A stretch of DNA of 64,000 nt from JABDCI01 sp964475835 (GCA_964475835.1 CAYYYL010000004.1:80346-144345), one strand, 5' to 3'. Shown: positions 16,250-24,676, numbered from the stretch's first letter. Translations and numbers: made by a program. The notes: generated from the sequence alone by a model not told the origin.

Positions 16250-18212
16250 ATAACTTTCTCCGATGGTGAATCATTTGAAGTAGTTTCTGAACCCGCCGAC
16301 TCCTTTCCCTCACTCCAGCATCCATTTGCTCAAGGATGGCAGCCGCCTGCCCCAGATCGGTGGCAGTCGCATGAGGATCCTCCAAAACCAGTTCAACAAA
16401 GCGGAGCTTCACAAGGGGGGATCGGGTATCTGCCATACCTTGCCTCAACAGATCAAGCCCTTCGGCTACCCTCCCCTGCTTGCACTTCATGTCACTCCAA
16501 TGAATATAGGCCGGCGGCCATTTCCCCTGGGAGGATTGTCGATACCATCGTTCTGCGGCGGAAGCATCTCCCAGATTTTCATAACTCTGAGCAACAAAAC
16601 ACTCGATCTGGGAATCCGGTTTCAAACGATAGGCCTCCCGATAGTGTTCCAGGGCCCGTGCATACTCCTTCTGATCGGTAAGTACACTGGCTAAATTGAG
16701 GTGAACCTCTGCATGATCGGGACCGAGGGCCAGGGCTTTTTCGTAAGCCTGAACGGCTTCGGAAAAATTTTGGTTTTTTCCTAGGGCGTTTCCGAGATTG
16801 TTCCACGCATCCAGATCATGAGGATTGATTTTTATGGCCTTTCGATAAGCTGCGATCGCCCCACTTAAATCCCCTCTGGTGGTTAAAACGACTCCCAGGT
16901 TTCCCAGGGCCACAGAATTGTCGGGATTGAACTTCAATACATAGGTCCAAAAGGTTTCCGAATCCTTCCACACATCCATCTGCCGGTGAGTCATCCATCC
17001 GAAACGAAGCAAAGACAATATCCCCACAACCAACGGCGCCACACCGAGCAAGGTGAAGCCATTCGATCTCCCCAAAAAAAGAACCAGGCCGCACCCAAAC
17101 CAAATGCAGAGCGGAACACTTGCCAGATAAGTATATCGATCCGCGGTGAATTGAAGTCCGCTCTGCGCCCCACCTAATAGAGGAGCGATAATGACCAGGT
17201 AAGACAACCATGCGACCAGCCCCCCCTTCAACCGGCGTCGAAACAACCAAAGGGCAAGAGTCACCCCCATATGAATCGAAAGCGACACCAACACCTGCGG
17301 ATCCTTCATCGTGTAGGCCTTCTGAAGAATGTCGAGGGGATTGAGATTTGTCGGCCAGAACCACCGCAGCAGGTAGGTGAGATCCGCAGCCAGGGATTGC
17401 GCCAGACGCTGTTCCCATCCAATCTGATCGGGACGCATGGCAAGCCCCCCCTTCCAAAGCACCGAAAGTGTTCCCACGCCACATGCCAAGGAGAACGCAA
17501 AAAAGGGGGTTTTTTCCAGTAACAACCAACAGTTGCTCCTCATCCCATTTTTATGTGCACTCCACCGTTGGAGCGGAAAGAAATCCATGAGAAGAAAAAC
17601 AGCTGGAAGGGCGACCGCAACGGGTTTGGAAAACACCGCGGCCACGCCATTTAGGAAAGCGGCGATGTACCATCCCGCTCGTGTCCCCCAGGCACCCGTA
17701 GATCGGGTATAACGAAGCCAGGTCAAAACAGCCATGAGACTGAAGAACGCGGAAAGCACATCCCGGCGCTCGGAAACCCAGGCCACGGATTCCACGCGAA
17801 GGGGGTGCCATGCGAAGAGGAGAGCCGCCAGAAAGCCCGCCGTGGTGAGGGTTGCGGAACCCACGGAAATGCGCGATCTTAGGATAAGAATCCGTGCAAT
17901 GAAAAAGACCAGGCACGCGTTGAGACCATGGAGCAGAACCGCTGTCAGATGATAACCGAAGGGGTTGCCCTTCCAAAGGGCGTAGTCAAACGCCAGACTC
18001 AACTGGCTCAGAGGAGTGTAGGCTCCCACCTCGGTGGTGGTGAACATCACACGGATATGATTCCAGTCGAGGAACTGGATCCTTGGATTCTCATAAACCA
18101 GCAACGGATCATCCCAGTTGAGAAAACCGAATTCCAATACGGGAAGATAAAGAACAAAGACAAGGACGAACACCGCCACCCCACCAAGCCACCATGTTCG
18201 GGAGAATTTCAT
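16242..18212 (-). CDS. TMTC-like GT-C membrane protein with C-terminal TPRs (paralogue 3 of 4)
   Basis: About 656 residues from ATG 18212 (an in-frame GTG at 18245 adds 11). Membrane half: FLNWDDPLLVYENP, TTEVGAYTPLSQLSLAFDYALWKG, FAWHPLRVESVAWVSERRDVLSAFF, SKPVAVALPAVFLLMDFFPLQR, TADRYTYLASVPL. C-terminal half: at least five TPRs, including NPDNSVALGNLGVVLTTRGD and NPHDLDAWNNLGNALGKNQN. It is the first of two overlapping paralogues and is divergent from the HNH gene at 18260. The TPR arm may hold an acceptor protein or assembly partner (inference). Confidence 0.76.
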   Translation of the reverse strand: MKFSRTWWLGGVAVFVLVFVLYLPVLEFGFLNWDDPLLVYENPRIQFLDWNHIRVMFTTTEVGAYTPLSQLSLAFDYALWKGNPFGYHLTAVLLHGLNACLVFFIARILILRSRISVGSATLTTAGFLAALLFAWHPLRVESVAWVSERRDVLSAFFSLMAVLTWLRYTRSTGAWGTRAGWYIAAFLNGVAAVFSKPVAVALPAVFLLMDFFPLQRWSAHKNGMRSNCWLLLEKTPFFAFSLACGVGTLSVLWKGGLAMRPDQIGWEQRLAQSLAADLTYLLRWFWPTNLNPLDILQKAYTMKDPQVLVSLSIHMGVTLALWLFRRRLKGGLVAWLSYLVIIAPLLGGAQSGLQFTADRYTYLASVPLCIWFGCGLVLFLGRSNGFTLLGVAPLVVGILSLLRFGWMTHRQMDVWKDSETFWTYVLKFNPDNSVALGNLGVVLTTRGDLSGAIAAYRKAIKINPHDLDAWNNLGNALGKNQNFSEAVQAYEKALALGPDHAEVHLNLASVLTDQKEYARALEHYREAYRLKPDSQIECFVAQSYENLGDASAAERWYRQSSQGKWPPAYIHWSDMKCKQGRVAEGLDLLRQGMADTRSPLVKLRFVELVLEDPHATATDLGQAAAILEQMDAGVRERSRRVQKLLQMIHHRRKLYE

Positions 18213-18259
18213 CACATTGACAGTTCGATGCGTGCATGTTACCACAGGACGCGGTTGTC

Positions 18260-18880
18260 ATGAAATCAGCACTTAACACAAATGTGTTGGTTCTGAACCG
18301 GCTCTGGCAGGCGGTCAATATCTGCACGGCCCGGCGGGCTCTCTGTCTGCTCTTTCAGGGTCAGGCCCATGTGGTGCACCACAGCGGCAATGAATTCTCC
18401 ACCCTGGATTTCGAGGGATGGTGCCATTTCTCGACACAAAACCCCAGGGACACGGATGCGGTCAACACGATTGCCCTCAAGATCCGAATCCCCAAGGTCA
18501 TCCTTCTCTCCTTCTTCGACCGGCTTCCCCGCAAGGAGGTCAAATTCACCCGCCACAACATCTTCGAACGCGACAAGCACCAGTGCCAGTATTGCGGGCG
18601 GATCCTGGACCGCAAGGAATTGAATCTGGACCACGTCATCCCACGTGACCGTCAGGGCACCACCACCTGGGAAAATATTGTCTGCTCGTGCATCGAGTGT
18701 AACACACGCAAAGGCAACCGGACCCCAAGGGAGGCAGGCATGCGCCTGCTGCGTACGCCGAAGCGCCCGCGCTGGCGTCCCTTTCTGATGATTTCGCATA
18801 CGCGTCAGCCGGACGAAACCTGGCGGCGCTTCCTCGATCCCACACTCTGGGATGTCGAGTTAGGCGAACAATTCGAATAG
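18260..18880 (+). CDS. HNH endonuclease family protein
   Basis: A 206-residue protein with an N-terminal domain starting NVLVLNRLWQAVNICTARRAL and a central HNH/zinc-ribbon nuclease core: CQYCG (residues about 104-108), LDHVIPRDRQG with the first catalytic His, WENIVCSCIECNTRKGNRTP with the Asn and second CxxC. ATG 18260 follows AGGA. This stand-alone HNH group is widespread in bacteria and not tied to a restriction gene here; its role is unknown, probably housekeeping. It is followed by a strong terminator hairpin. Confidence 0.88.
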   Translation: MKSALNTNVLVLNRLWQAVNICTARRALCLLFQGQAHVVHHSGNEFSTLDFEGWCHFSTQNPRDTDAVNTIALKIRIPKVILLSFFDRLPRKEVKFTRHNIFERDKHQCQYCGRILDRKELNLDHVIPRDRQGTTTWENIVCSCIECNTRKGNRTPREAGMRLLRTPKRPRWRPFLMISHTRQPDETWRRFLDPTLWDVELGEQFE

Positions 18881-18886
18881 AAAATA

Positions 18887-18921
18887 AAAACCCCGTCCGC
18901 ACCTCATGCGAACGGGGTTTT
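18887..18921. terminator. Bidirectional intrinsic terminator
   Basis: A 14-nt stem (AAAACCCCGTCCGC against GCGAACGGGGTTTT, one mismatch) with a 7-nt loop, flanked by A-rich sequence on the left and T-rich on the right, so it can act in both directions. It separates the converging HNH gene and SWIB gene. Confidence 0.85.
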
Positions 18922-18953
18922 AAGTTCCGGCAGTCAGCGGGAACAGGTGTCGA

Positions 18954-19217
18954 TCAATCCACGTGCTTGGAGACAAGCTTGGTCATCTCAAACATGCTGA
19001 CCTGCTTCTTGCCGTTGAACACAGCCTTGAGAGCGTCATCCGCATTGATCTGCGTACGCTTCTTCTTGTCCTGGAGACCGTGCTTCTTGATGTAAGCCCA
19101 AAGCTTCTTGGTGAGTTCGGTCCGGGGAAGAGGCTTCGATCCGACGATCGCTGCCAGCTTCGCATCGGGCTGAACGGGCTTCATGAATGCTGCATTCGGT
19201 TTACGTTTTGCTGCCAT
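18954..19217 (-). CDS. SWIB/MDM2-domain protein
   Basis: An 87-residue basic protein consisting of one SWIB domain: PDAKLAAIVGSKPLPRTELT, LWAYIKKHGLQDKKKRTQIN and FEMTKLVSKHVD. A strong SD (AAGGAGG) lies 9 nt before the ATG, implying high expression. Stand-alone SWIB proteins are known mainly from Chlamydiae and Verrucomicrobiota among bacteria and are thought to be nucleoid or chromatin associated; in Chlamydia the domain is also fused to topoisomerase I. Function here is inferred only. Confidence 0.92.
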   Translation of the reverse strand: MAAKRKPNAAFMKPVQPDAKLAAIVGSKPLPRTELTKKLWAYIKKHGLQDKKKRTQINADDALKAVFNGKKQVSMFEMTKLVSKHVD

Positions 19218-19341
19218 TTGAATGATCCTCCTTAGGGGGGTTGATGTTAACTCTCCTCGAGAATTTCAGGTTCCAGAGGGGAGTGGTATGTCTCGTCTGC
19301 CAAATCCAGAGGCCGTTGACAACTGTTTCTTCGAGGTAGAC

Positions 19342-20016
19342 TCACTTTTTTTCACTCGTAAAAACCGTCTTTTTTTCAAATGGACAGAGGTGGCTGATCT
19401 CACAATTCACACAATCAGGTTTGCGCGCATCACAACGACGCCGTCCATGCCAGATCAAACGATGGGTGACATCGCCCCAAGAATTTCTTGGAAACAGTTG
19501 CATCAGATCGAGTTCCACATCCTCGGGCGTCGTCCTTTTCGAGAACCCCAGCCGCCCCGAGAGTCGCAAAACGTGCGTGTCCACACACACACCCTCGTTC
19601 TTCCCGTACGCCACATGAAGGATGACATTCGCGGTTTTGCGCCCCACCCCGTTGAGGGTCACAAGATCCTCCATGGTGGCCGGTACCTTCCCCCCGAAGC
19701 GTTCCACGATCTGCTGACAGCACAACCGGATGTTCTTCGCCTTGTTCCGATAAAATCCCGTGCTGCGCACCATCGCCTCGATTTCCTCCTGGGACGCAAG
19801 AGCGAATGCGTGTGCGTCGGGATATTTTGCAAACAACGCGGGAGTCACCATGTTGACCCTCCGGTCGGTGCATTGTGCCGAAAGGATCACCGCCACAAGC
19901 AACTGCAAGGGGCCGGAATAATCGAGTTCACACTTCGCCCCTGGATACGTCTTTCCAAGAATAAGCATGATCTCCGCAGCACGGTCCACTGAATTCATTT
20001 TTGGAATCGAGGGCAT
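19342..20016 (-). CDS. nth: Endonuclease III (DNA glycosylase/AP lyase)
   Basis: A 224-residue base-excision-repair enzyme acting on oxidised pyrimidines. Helix-hairpin-helix LNGVGRKTANVIL carries catalytic Lys127, VDTHVLRLSGRLG carries Asp146, and a [4Fe-4S] loop C195-X6-C202-X2-C205-X5-C211 closes the protein. It starts 2 bp after the stop of the upstream hypothetical gene, so they form an operon. The second HhH-GPD enzyme in the window is MutY. Confidence 0.95.
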   Translation of the reverse strand: MPSIPKMNSVDRAAEIMLILGKTYPGAKCELDYSGPLQLLVAVILSAQCTDRRVNMVTPALFAKYPDAHAFALASQEEIEAMVRSTGFYRNKAKNIRLCCQQIVERFGGKVPATMEDLVTLNGVGRKTANVILHVAYGKNEGVCVDTHVLRLSGRLGFSKRTTPEDVELDLMQLFPRNSWGDVTHRLIWHGRRRCDARKPDCVNCEISHLCPFEKKTVFTSEKK

Positions 20017-20018
20017 GC

Positions 20019-20564
20019 CTAATACAGGACGATTTTTTGAGCGGCAGCAAGCCGGTTGGTGGAGTTGTCGGGTGTGAAATCCATCCTCACCGTGACCACT
20101 CTACCCGGCGGCACCCGTGTGCGCAGGCTCTCATACGGAATTCGCAGGCGCACGACAAGATCCTCCACGCGAAAGAACGACCCGTACGTTTCCCAATGAA
20201 AATTGGTGATGCCCATGCCATAGGATCCATCGTAGAGATTGTTCTGAAGGACCATGGTGGAGCCAGCCTGGTGGTCCTCCATCACCACGCTCAGATTCGA
20301 GGTTGTGAACACCCGCAATCGAAGAGTCCCACTCGACGCGACTTGATTGGTGGCAGGGTCTCCGAGTGAGAAATACGCGTGAATCGCACCCTCCTTCGAA
20401 TAGCAAACCCATTTCAAAATCTGAACGGGGGTGCCCTGGATGTTTTTTGCCGGGGGTCGGGAAAAGGAGCAACCCATGGTCCATCCCCCTGCAAGGACAA
20501 GGATGTATGCCAAAAAAACGACTTTACTCGCCTCCTGGAGAGCGACGATTCGTCGTCGTCTCAT
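20019..20564 (-). CDS. Hypothetical exported protein
   Basis: About 181 residues from ATG 20564, although the frame is open to 20705 and no candidate start has a clear SD. The N-terminus MRRRRIVALQEASKVVFLAYILVLAGGWTMGCS looks like a signal sequence ending in a weak lipobox. The mature part has a beta-rich pattern (GTLRLRVFTTSNLSVV, RVEDLVVRLRIPYESL, GRVVTVRMDF) with no family I recognise. It lies 2 bp upstream of nth, but nothing links it to DNA repair. Confidence 0.55.
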   Translation of the reverse strand: MRRRRIVALQEASKVVFLAYILVLAGGWTMGCSFSRPPAKNIQGTPVQILKWVCYSKEGAIHAYFSLGDPATNQVASSGTLRLRVFTTSNLSVVMEDHQAGSTMVLQNNLYDGSYGMGITNFHWETYGSFFRVEDLVVRLRIPYESLRTRVPPGRVVTVRMDFTPDNSTNRLAAAQKIVLY

Positions 20565-20748
20565 TTCAAGAGGGGACGACGGATTATCCCATTTCCATAA
20601 GCCGAACACATGAAGAACTTTCGGGCAATATTCCCTTAAGGCAAGCTTGAACCATGGGTCCCTCAACCCCAAAAGGGACGCCCGTGGAAGGTTTTCCAAC
20701 AACATCGAGGTTGCCTTGATCCGCCCGGTTTGGCCATAGTTATGCCGG

Positions 20749-22053
20749 ATGAAAACAGTTCGTATCGGATTGGCTGGTTTTGGAAACGTGGGAAGCGCGG
20801 TCTATCGCAATTTACGCCGTGAAGCCTCCCTCATTTTGGACCGCACAGGAGTGCGGCTCGAGATCACTGCGATCGCCGTCCGCCATCCCAAAAGGCGCCG
20901 GGTCTCGGGGCGTCCCCCCGCAAAACTGCTCGTCTCCAATCCCCTCGCTCTGGTTCGCCACCCCAAGGTGGACATGATTGTGGAGGTGATGGGGGGATGC
21001 AGCGTGGCACGGGATCTCATCCTTGCCTCGTTGCGTGCCGGGAAATCCGTGGTCACCGCAAACAAGGCACTCCTTGCGGAGCACGGTCCCGAAATTTTCG
21101 GGGAATCCGTCCGTCGAAAAGTTCCGATCTATTTTGAAGCCAGCGTGGCGGGTGGAATTCCCATCATTCAATCCCTTCGTCAGGGACTCGTTGGAAATCG
21201 TTTTCCGCTCATCTACGGAATCGTCAATGGAACCTGCAATTACATCCTGACCAAGATGTCCGAGGAAAACCTTCCTTTTGATGACGTGTTGCGTGAAGCC
21301 CAAGCCCTCGGCTATGCGGAAGCCGACCCTTCGTTTGACATTGATGGCATCGATGCAGGACACAAGGCCGCCATTCTGGCCTCACTTGCTCACGGCGGGT
21401 GCGTAAATTTCAAGGACGTTCATATCGAGGGAATTCGAAACGTCTCCGCCATCGATGTTCAGTTCGCCCATCTCCTGGGATACGAAATCAAACTCCTAGC
21501 CATCATCCAGGCACGGGCCCGGAACGAAGTGGAGGTTCGTGTTCATCCCACCCTCATTCCACGAACCAATCGTCTTGCGGCCACTCGGGGCGTCACCAAC
21601 GCCATTCTTGTTCGTGGCCATGTGGTGGGGGACATCAAACTTTCAGGGCCGGGAGCTGGAGGAGATGCGACTTCCAGCGCCATCCTGAGTGACGTGGTGG
21701 AAGCCGCAACCCATTCCCATCCTTCCACGGACGACAGACTGCCTTCCTCCCTGGGAACCCAAGGTCCCGGAGTGGTTCCCATCGGGAAAGTCGTTTCACG
21801 CTACTATCTCCGCCTCTCGGTCAGCGATCGTCCGGGAGTCATGGCTCAAATCACATCCATTCTGGGCCGTGCGGGGATTGGCATCTCTTCAATCATCCAG
21901 CCGGAGGGACACGAGGGGAAAGTGGTGCCCCTGATTTTCATGATCCATGACGCCCGGTTTGACGCCATGGATCGCGCGCTCAAACACATCCGACGCCTGC
22001 CGTGTGTCAAAGCCAAACCCTTGATGTTGCGGGTGGAGAGTTTTGAAACATGA
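20749..22053 (+). CDS. hom: Homoserine dehydrogenase with ACT domain
   Basis: A 434-residue enzyme that reduces aspartate semialdehyde to homoserine. N-terminal NAD(P) fold IGLAGFGNVGSAV, then VTANKALLAEHG, ASVAGGIPIIQSLRQGL, GIVNGTCNYILTKM, and AEADPSFDIDGIDAGHK (substrate-binding region). The C-terminal 80 residues (YYLRLSVSDRPGVMAQITSIL) form an ACT domain, typical of threonine feedback inhibition. ATGA overlap with thrC puts two consecutive-pathway genes in one transcript; homoserine kinase is not in the window. Confidence 0.96.
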   Translation: MKTVRIGLAGFGNVGSAVYRNLRREASLILDRTGVRLEITAIAVRHPKRRRVSGRPPAKLLVSNPLALVRHPKVDMIVEVMGGCSVARDLILASLRAGKSVVTANKALLAEHGPEIFGESVRRKVPIYFEASVAGGIPIIQSLRQGLVGNRFPLIYGIVNGTCNYILTKMSEENLPFDDVLREAQALGYAEADPSFDIDGIDAGHKAAILASLAHGGCVNFKDVHIEGIRNVSAIDVQFAHLLGYEIKLLAIIQARARNEVEVRVHPTLIPRTNRLAATRGVTNAILVRGHVVGDIKLSGPGAGGDATSSAILSDVVEAATHSHPSTDDRLPSSLGTQGPGVVPIGKVVSRYYLRLSVSDRPGVMAQITSILGRAGIGISSIIQPEGHEGKVVPLIFMIHDARFDAMDRALKHIRRLPCVKAKPLMLRVESFET

Positions 22054-23147
22054 GCTGGAACGGAATCATCGAAGCCTATCGCCCTTTTCTGCCCGTCAGT
22101 CCGCAAACCCCGGTCGTGACGCTCCACGAAGGGAACACCCCACTTGTTTTCTCGCCCAAACTCAGTGAAAAGGTCGGGCCAGAAGCGAGCGTCTACATCA
22201 AGAACGAGGGGCTCAACCCCACCGGATCCTTCAAAGACCGGGGCATGACCATGGCCATCTCGAAGGCCGTGGAAAAGGGGGCCAAGGCTGTGATCTGTGC
22301 TTCAACCGGAAACACCTCGGCATCCGCAGCCGCGTACGCGGCCCGTGCGGGTCTGGCATGCTTTGTTCTCCTGCCCAAAGGCAAAATCGCCAGGGGGAAA
22401 CTTGCCCAAGCGCTCATGTGCGGAGCCCAAGTGATCGCTTTGCGGGGAAACTTTGACGACGCCCTCCGCCTTGTACGTGAAATCGGTGAGGAATATCCCG
22501 TCGCCATCGTCAACTCCACGAACCCCGACCGGCTCGAAGGGCAAAAAACTGCTTCATTCGAAATCATCGACGCACTGGGTGATTCTCCGGACTTTCATTT
22601 CCTACCCGTGGGAAACGCGGGAAATATTACGGCATACTGGAAAGGGTATCGGGAATGGAAGGATGCCAGCCGGTGCAAAAAACTTCCACGTATGATGGGT
22701 TTCCAGGCCGCCGGAGCTGCCCCCATCTACTTTGACAAGGTGATCAAATCACCCGACACTCTGGCCACCGCCATCCGAATCGGAAACCCCGCAAGCTGGC
22801 GGCTGGCGGCAACGGCGATCTCCCAGTCCAACGGCTGCATCGATATCGTCACCGATGAGGAGATCCTTGCCGCTCAAAAATGGCTCGCGATCAATGAAGG
22901 CATCTTTGTCGAACCCGCTTCCGCAGCTTCCGTCGCCGGTCTGTTCAAATGCCTGGGCAAGGATGCCTGTGAAAAATGCCCCCTCGCATCGGATCTCCGA
23001 TCCTCCCTCCTCGCCAAACCGGTCACCATCGTATGCACCGTCACCGGCCATGGAATGAAGGATCCGGACGTTGTCACCCTTCATGAATTGAAGTCCAAGA
23101 CCGTCTGGCCCACGAAGGAACGGATCGTCAAGTTAATGGGGTTCTAG
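22050..23147 (+). CDS. thrC: Threonine synthase
   Basis: A 365-residue fold-type II PLP enzyme that converts O-phosphohomoserine to threonine. Motifs: LHEGNTPLVF, NPTGSFKDRGMT with the Schiff-base lysine, ASTGNTSASAAAYAARAG, the phosphate-binding PVGNAGNITAYW, and EPASAASVAG. It belongs to the shorter class of threonine synthases (about 350-370 residues). The 4-bp overlap with hom indicates coupling. The gene is followed by a structured non-coding region rather than a simple terminator. Confidence 0.95.
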   Translation: MSWNGIIEAYRPFLPVSPQTPVVTLHEGNTPLVFSPKLSEKVGPEASVYIKNEGLNPTGSFKDRGMTMAISKAVEKGAKAVICASTGNTSASAAAYAARAGLACFVLLPKGKIARGKLAQALMCGAQVIALRGNFDDALRLVREIGEEYPVAIVNSTNPDRLEGQKTASFEIIDALGDSPDFHFLPVGNAGNITAYWKGYREWKDASRCKKLPRMMGFQAAGAAPIYFDKVIKSPDTLATAIRIGNPASWRLAATAISQSNGCIDIVTDEEILAAQKWLAINEGIFVEPASAASVAGLFKCLGKDACEKCPLASDLRSSLLAKPVTIVCTVTGHGMKDPDVVTLHELKSKTVWPTKERIVKLMGF

Positions 23148-23162
23148 CAGCTTGCCGAAAAG

Positions 23163-23343
23163 TGGGAACCGTAGCGCGAAAATGGGTCTGGCCGTAAGAC
23201 AAGGCACGAGTCCAAAGGGTTTCCTCACCTTTTGCCTGGGACCCCATTGCGTTCCCATGGCGAAACCGGTGTCGGATACCCCGACAGATCGAGGTCGCGA
23301 ACGCCGCCAAAAGGTGACAGCAAGGCAATCATTCCACCTTTTT
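23163..23343. other. Structured non-coding region (candidate RNA or repeat element)
   Basis: The stretch between thrC and the first pilin promoter has no credible gene. It contains a nested long hairpin: TGGGAAC 23163-23169 with GTTCCCA 23251-23257, AATGGGTC 23181-23188 with GACCCCATT 23240-23248, AGGCA 23202-23206 with TGCCT 23233-23237, and AAAGG 23214-23218 with CCTTT 23228-23232. Two further hairpins follow: TGTCGG/CCGACA at 23270-23286 and AAAAGGTG/CACCTTTT at 23309-23342. It could be the thrC 3' end, a small RNA, or a copy of a dispersed palindromic element. An ORF covering it (23152-23583) has no protein-like composition. Confidence 0.45.
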
Positions 23344-23426
23344 CAACAAGCGGCTAACCCCCATTGGGTAAGGATACGCCATGGCCCAAAGGCAAGCTCG
23401 ATGCGCTCCTTCAAGGTTCACTTTTC

Positions 23427-23436
23427 GAGAAAATCT
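23427..23436 (+). promoter_or_regulatory. Candidate activator site upstream of pilin 1
   Basis: The 10-mer GAGAAAATCT occurs here and again at 24090-24099, upstream of each pilin promoter, at 77 and 57 bp before the -24 element. The 20-bp difference is about two helical turns, which keeps the same DNA face. A nearby palindrome CTCAAATTTGAG (23435-23446) may belong to the same site. Binding of a PilR-like enhancer protein is inference. Confidence 0.35.
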
Positions 23437-23502
23437 CTCAAATTTGAGAAGGTGGGAAGGATTTTTGAAGGGATTTTTCCTTTAACAATAACTATTGCCC
23501 TC

Positions 23503-23519
23503 TTGGCCTGGGCCATGCT
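23503..23519 (+). promoter_or_regulatory. Sigma-54 (-24/-12) promoter of pilin 1
   Basis: TGGCCTGGGCCATGCT (23504-23519) carries the invariant GG and GC of sigma-54 promoters at the exact 12-bp offset (consensus TGGCACG-N4-TTGCW). Expected transcription start is near 23530, about 50 bp before the pilin ATG. The same element precedes pilin 2. Sigma-54/PilR control of pilA is classical in other bacteria. Confidence 0.7.
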
Positions 23520-23579
23520 AGTTATTGCCTCGTCAGTGTGTTTTATCCAAGACACCATAACCATTAAGGAGTCATACTT

Positions 23580-23975
23580 ATGATACAGGCTATACGTAAA
23601 CAAGGCGGTTTCACGCTCGTGGAAATCATGATCGTGGTCGCCATCATTGGGCTTCTGGCAGCGATTGCCGTGCCCAGCTTCATCCGTGCCCGTCAGCGTG
23701 CCCAGGCAACCACCGTGTTGAATGAGGCTCGTCAGCTGGATGCAGCCAAGGATCAGTACGCCCTCGAAAACAATAAGACGTCCGTCACGCCGGTCTTCGC
23801 GGATCTGACGCCTTACCTGAAGGCGGGAAGCAAACTCGCCACCAATGCCGGCAACGACTCAATGGGTGGAACATTCACCATCGGTTCGGTGAACTCCAAC
23901 GTCCGTGTCGATGCCGCGACCCAAAGCGTCCTCAGCAATGCAACGGGAGTAGGCTTCTGGGGTCCGTACTCCTAA
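23580..23975 (+). CDS. Type IV major pilin-like protein, copy 1
   Basis: A 131-residue class-III-signal prepilin: leader MIQAIRKQGG, then FTLVEIMIVVAIIGLLAAIA with the conserved Glu at position 5 of the mature protein. The mature protein is about 121 residues with no cysteines, resembling the short pseudopilin/PilA forms of PVC bacteria and delta-proteobacteria. The ATG has a good SD (AAGGAG). It has its own sigma-54-type promoter and terminator, implying strong monocistronic expression. The next gene, 641 bp downstream, differs by one residue (N versus E near the C-terminus). Confidence 0.9.
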   Translation: MIQAIRKQGGFTLVEIMIVVAIIGLLAAIAVPSFIRARQRAQATTVLNEARQLDAAKDQYALENNKTSVTPVFADLTPYLKAGSKLATNAGNDSMGGTFTIGSVNSNVRVDAATQSVLSNATGVGFWGPYS

Positions 23976-23997
23976 GTTGATAGTTTGACTGCACTTT

Positions 23998-24035
23998 GCC
24001 CCGCGTTTCCCCAGGGAAGCGCGGGGCTTTTTTTT
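23998..24035 (+). terminator. Rho-independent terminator of pilin 1
   Basis: GCCCCGCGTTTCCC pairs with GGGAAGCGCGGGGC and is followed by eight T residues. The hairpin is repeated 641 bp downstream after pilin 2. Confidence 0.92.
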
Positions 24036-24146
24036 CCAAGGTGAAATCTTGCTTCGAACGTCTCTTTTTTGAGAAATTTTATCGTTTTTGAGAAAATCTG
24101 AGAGTGCGAAAGGAATTTTCGTTGGGGTTTATTTCTGTAGTCCAAA

Positions 24147-24162
24147 TGGTCCAGGCCATGCT
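24147..24162 (+). promoter_or_regulatory. Sigma-54 (-24/-12) promoter of pilin 2
   Basis: TGGTCCAGGCCATGCT has GG and GC at the same 12-bp offset as the pilin 1 promoter. The flanking sequences differ between copies, but the -12 half (GGCCATGCT) and the spacing are kept, suggesting selection on the element. The GAGAAAATCT candidate site lies 57 bp upstream at 24090. Confidence 0.65.
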
Positions 24163-24220
24163 TCTTATTAAAATGTCCATATGTTATTCAAGACACCATA
24201 ACCATTAAGGAGTCATACTT

Positions 24221-24616
24221 ATGATACAGGCTATACGTAAACAAGGCGGTTTCACGCTCGTGGAAATCATGATCGTGGTCGCCATCATTGGGCTTCTGGC
24301 AGCGATTGCCGTGCCCAGCTTCATCCGTGCCCGTCAGCGTGCCCAGGCAACCACCGTGTTGAATGAGGCTCGTCAGCTGGATGCAGCCAAGGATCAGTAC
24401 GCCCTCGAAAACAATAAGACGTCCGTCACGCCGGTCTTCGCGGATCTGACGCCTTACCTGAAGGCGGGAAGCAAACTCGCCACCAATGCCGGCAACGACT
24501 CAATGGGTGGAACATTCACCATCGGTTCGGTGAACTCCAACGTCCGTGTCGATGCCGCAACCCAAAGCGTCCTCAGCGAAGCAACGGGAGTAGGCTTCTG
24601 GGGTCCGTACTCCTAA
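24221..24616 (+). CDS. Type IV major pilin-like protein, copy 2
   Basis: A 131-residue prepilin identical to the copy at 23580 except for one residue (VLSEATG instead of VLSNATG); at DNA level only about three bases differ over the coding region. The conserved block also includes the 32-nt leader before the ATG (from CAAGACACC) and the terminator. Such identity beside diverged promoters points to recent duplication or continuing gene conversion. Each copy would supply the same pilus subunit. It is followed by its own terminator and then a membrane-protein operon. Confidence 0.9.
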   Translation: MIQAIRKQGGFTLVEIMIVVAIIGLLAAIAVPSFIRARQRAQATTVLNEARQLDAAKDQYALENNKTSVTPVFADLTPYLKAGSKLATNAGNDSMGGTFTIGSVNSNVRVDAATQSVLSEATGVGFWGPYS

Positions 24617-24638
24617 GTTGATTGTTTGATTGCACTTT

Positions 24639-24676
24639 GCCCCGCGTTTCCCTAGGGATTCGCGGGGCTTTTTTTT
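24639..24676 (+). terminator. Rho-independent terminator of pilin 2
   Basis: GCCCCGCGTTTCCC/GGGATTCGCGGGGC hairpin followed by eight T. The GCCCCGCG/CGCGGGGC stem base is kept relative to copy 1, while the upper stem and loop have changed. Confidence 0.9.

Noticed and set aside
18260..18880. HNH gene considered as a restriction or mobile intron nuclease
   Set aside because: No methylase, intron boundary or interrupted host gene is visible; it is a widespread stand-alone HNH type.
23152..23583. 143-residue ORF running into the first pilin start
   Set aside because: It covers the structured region and the sigma-54 promoter, has random composition, and has no SD or family resemblance.
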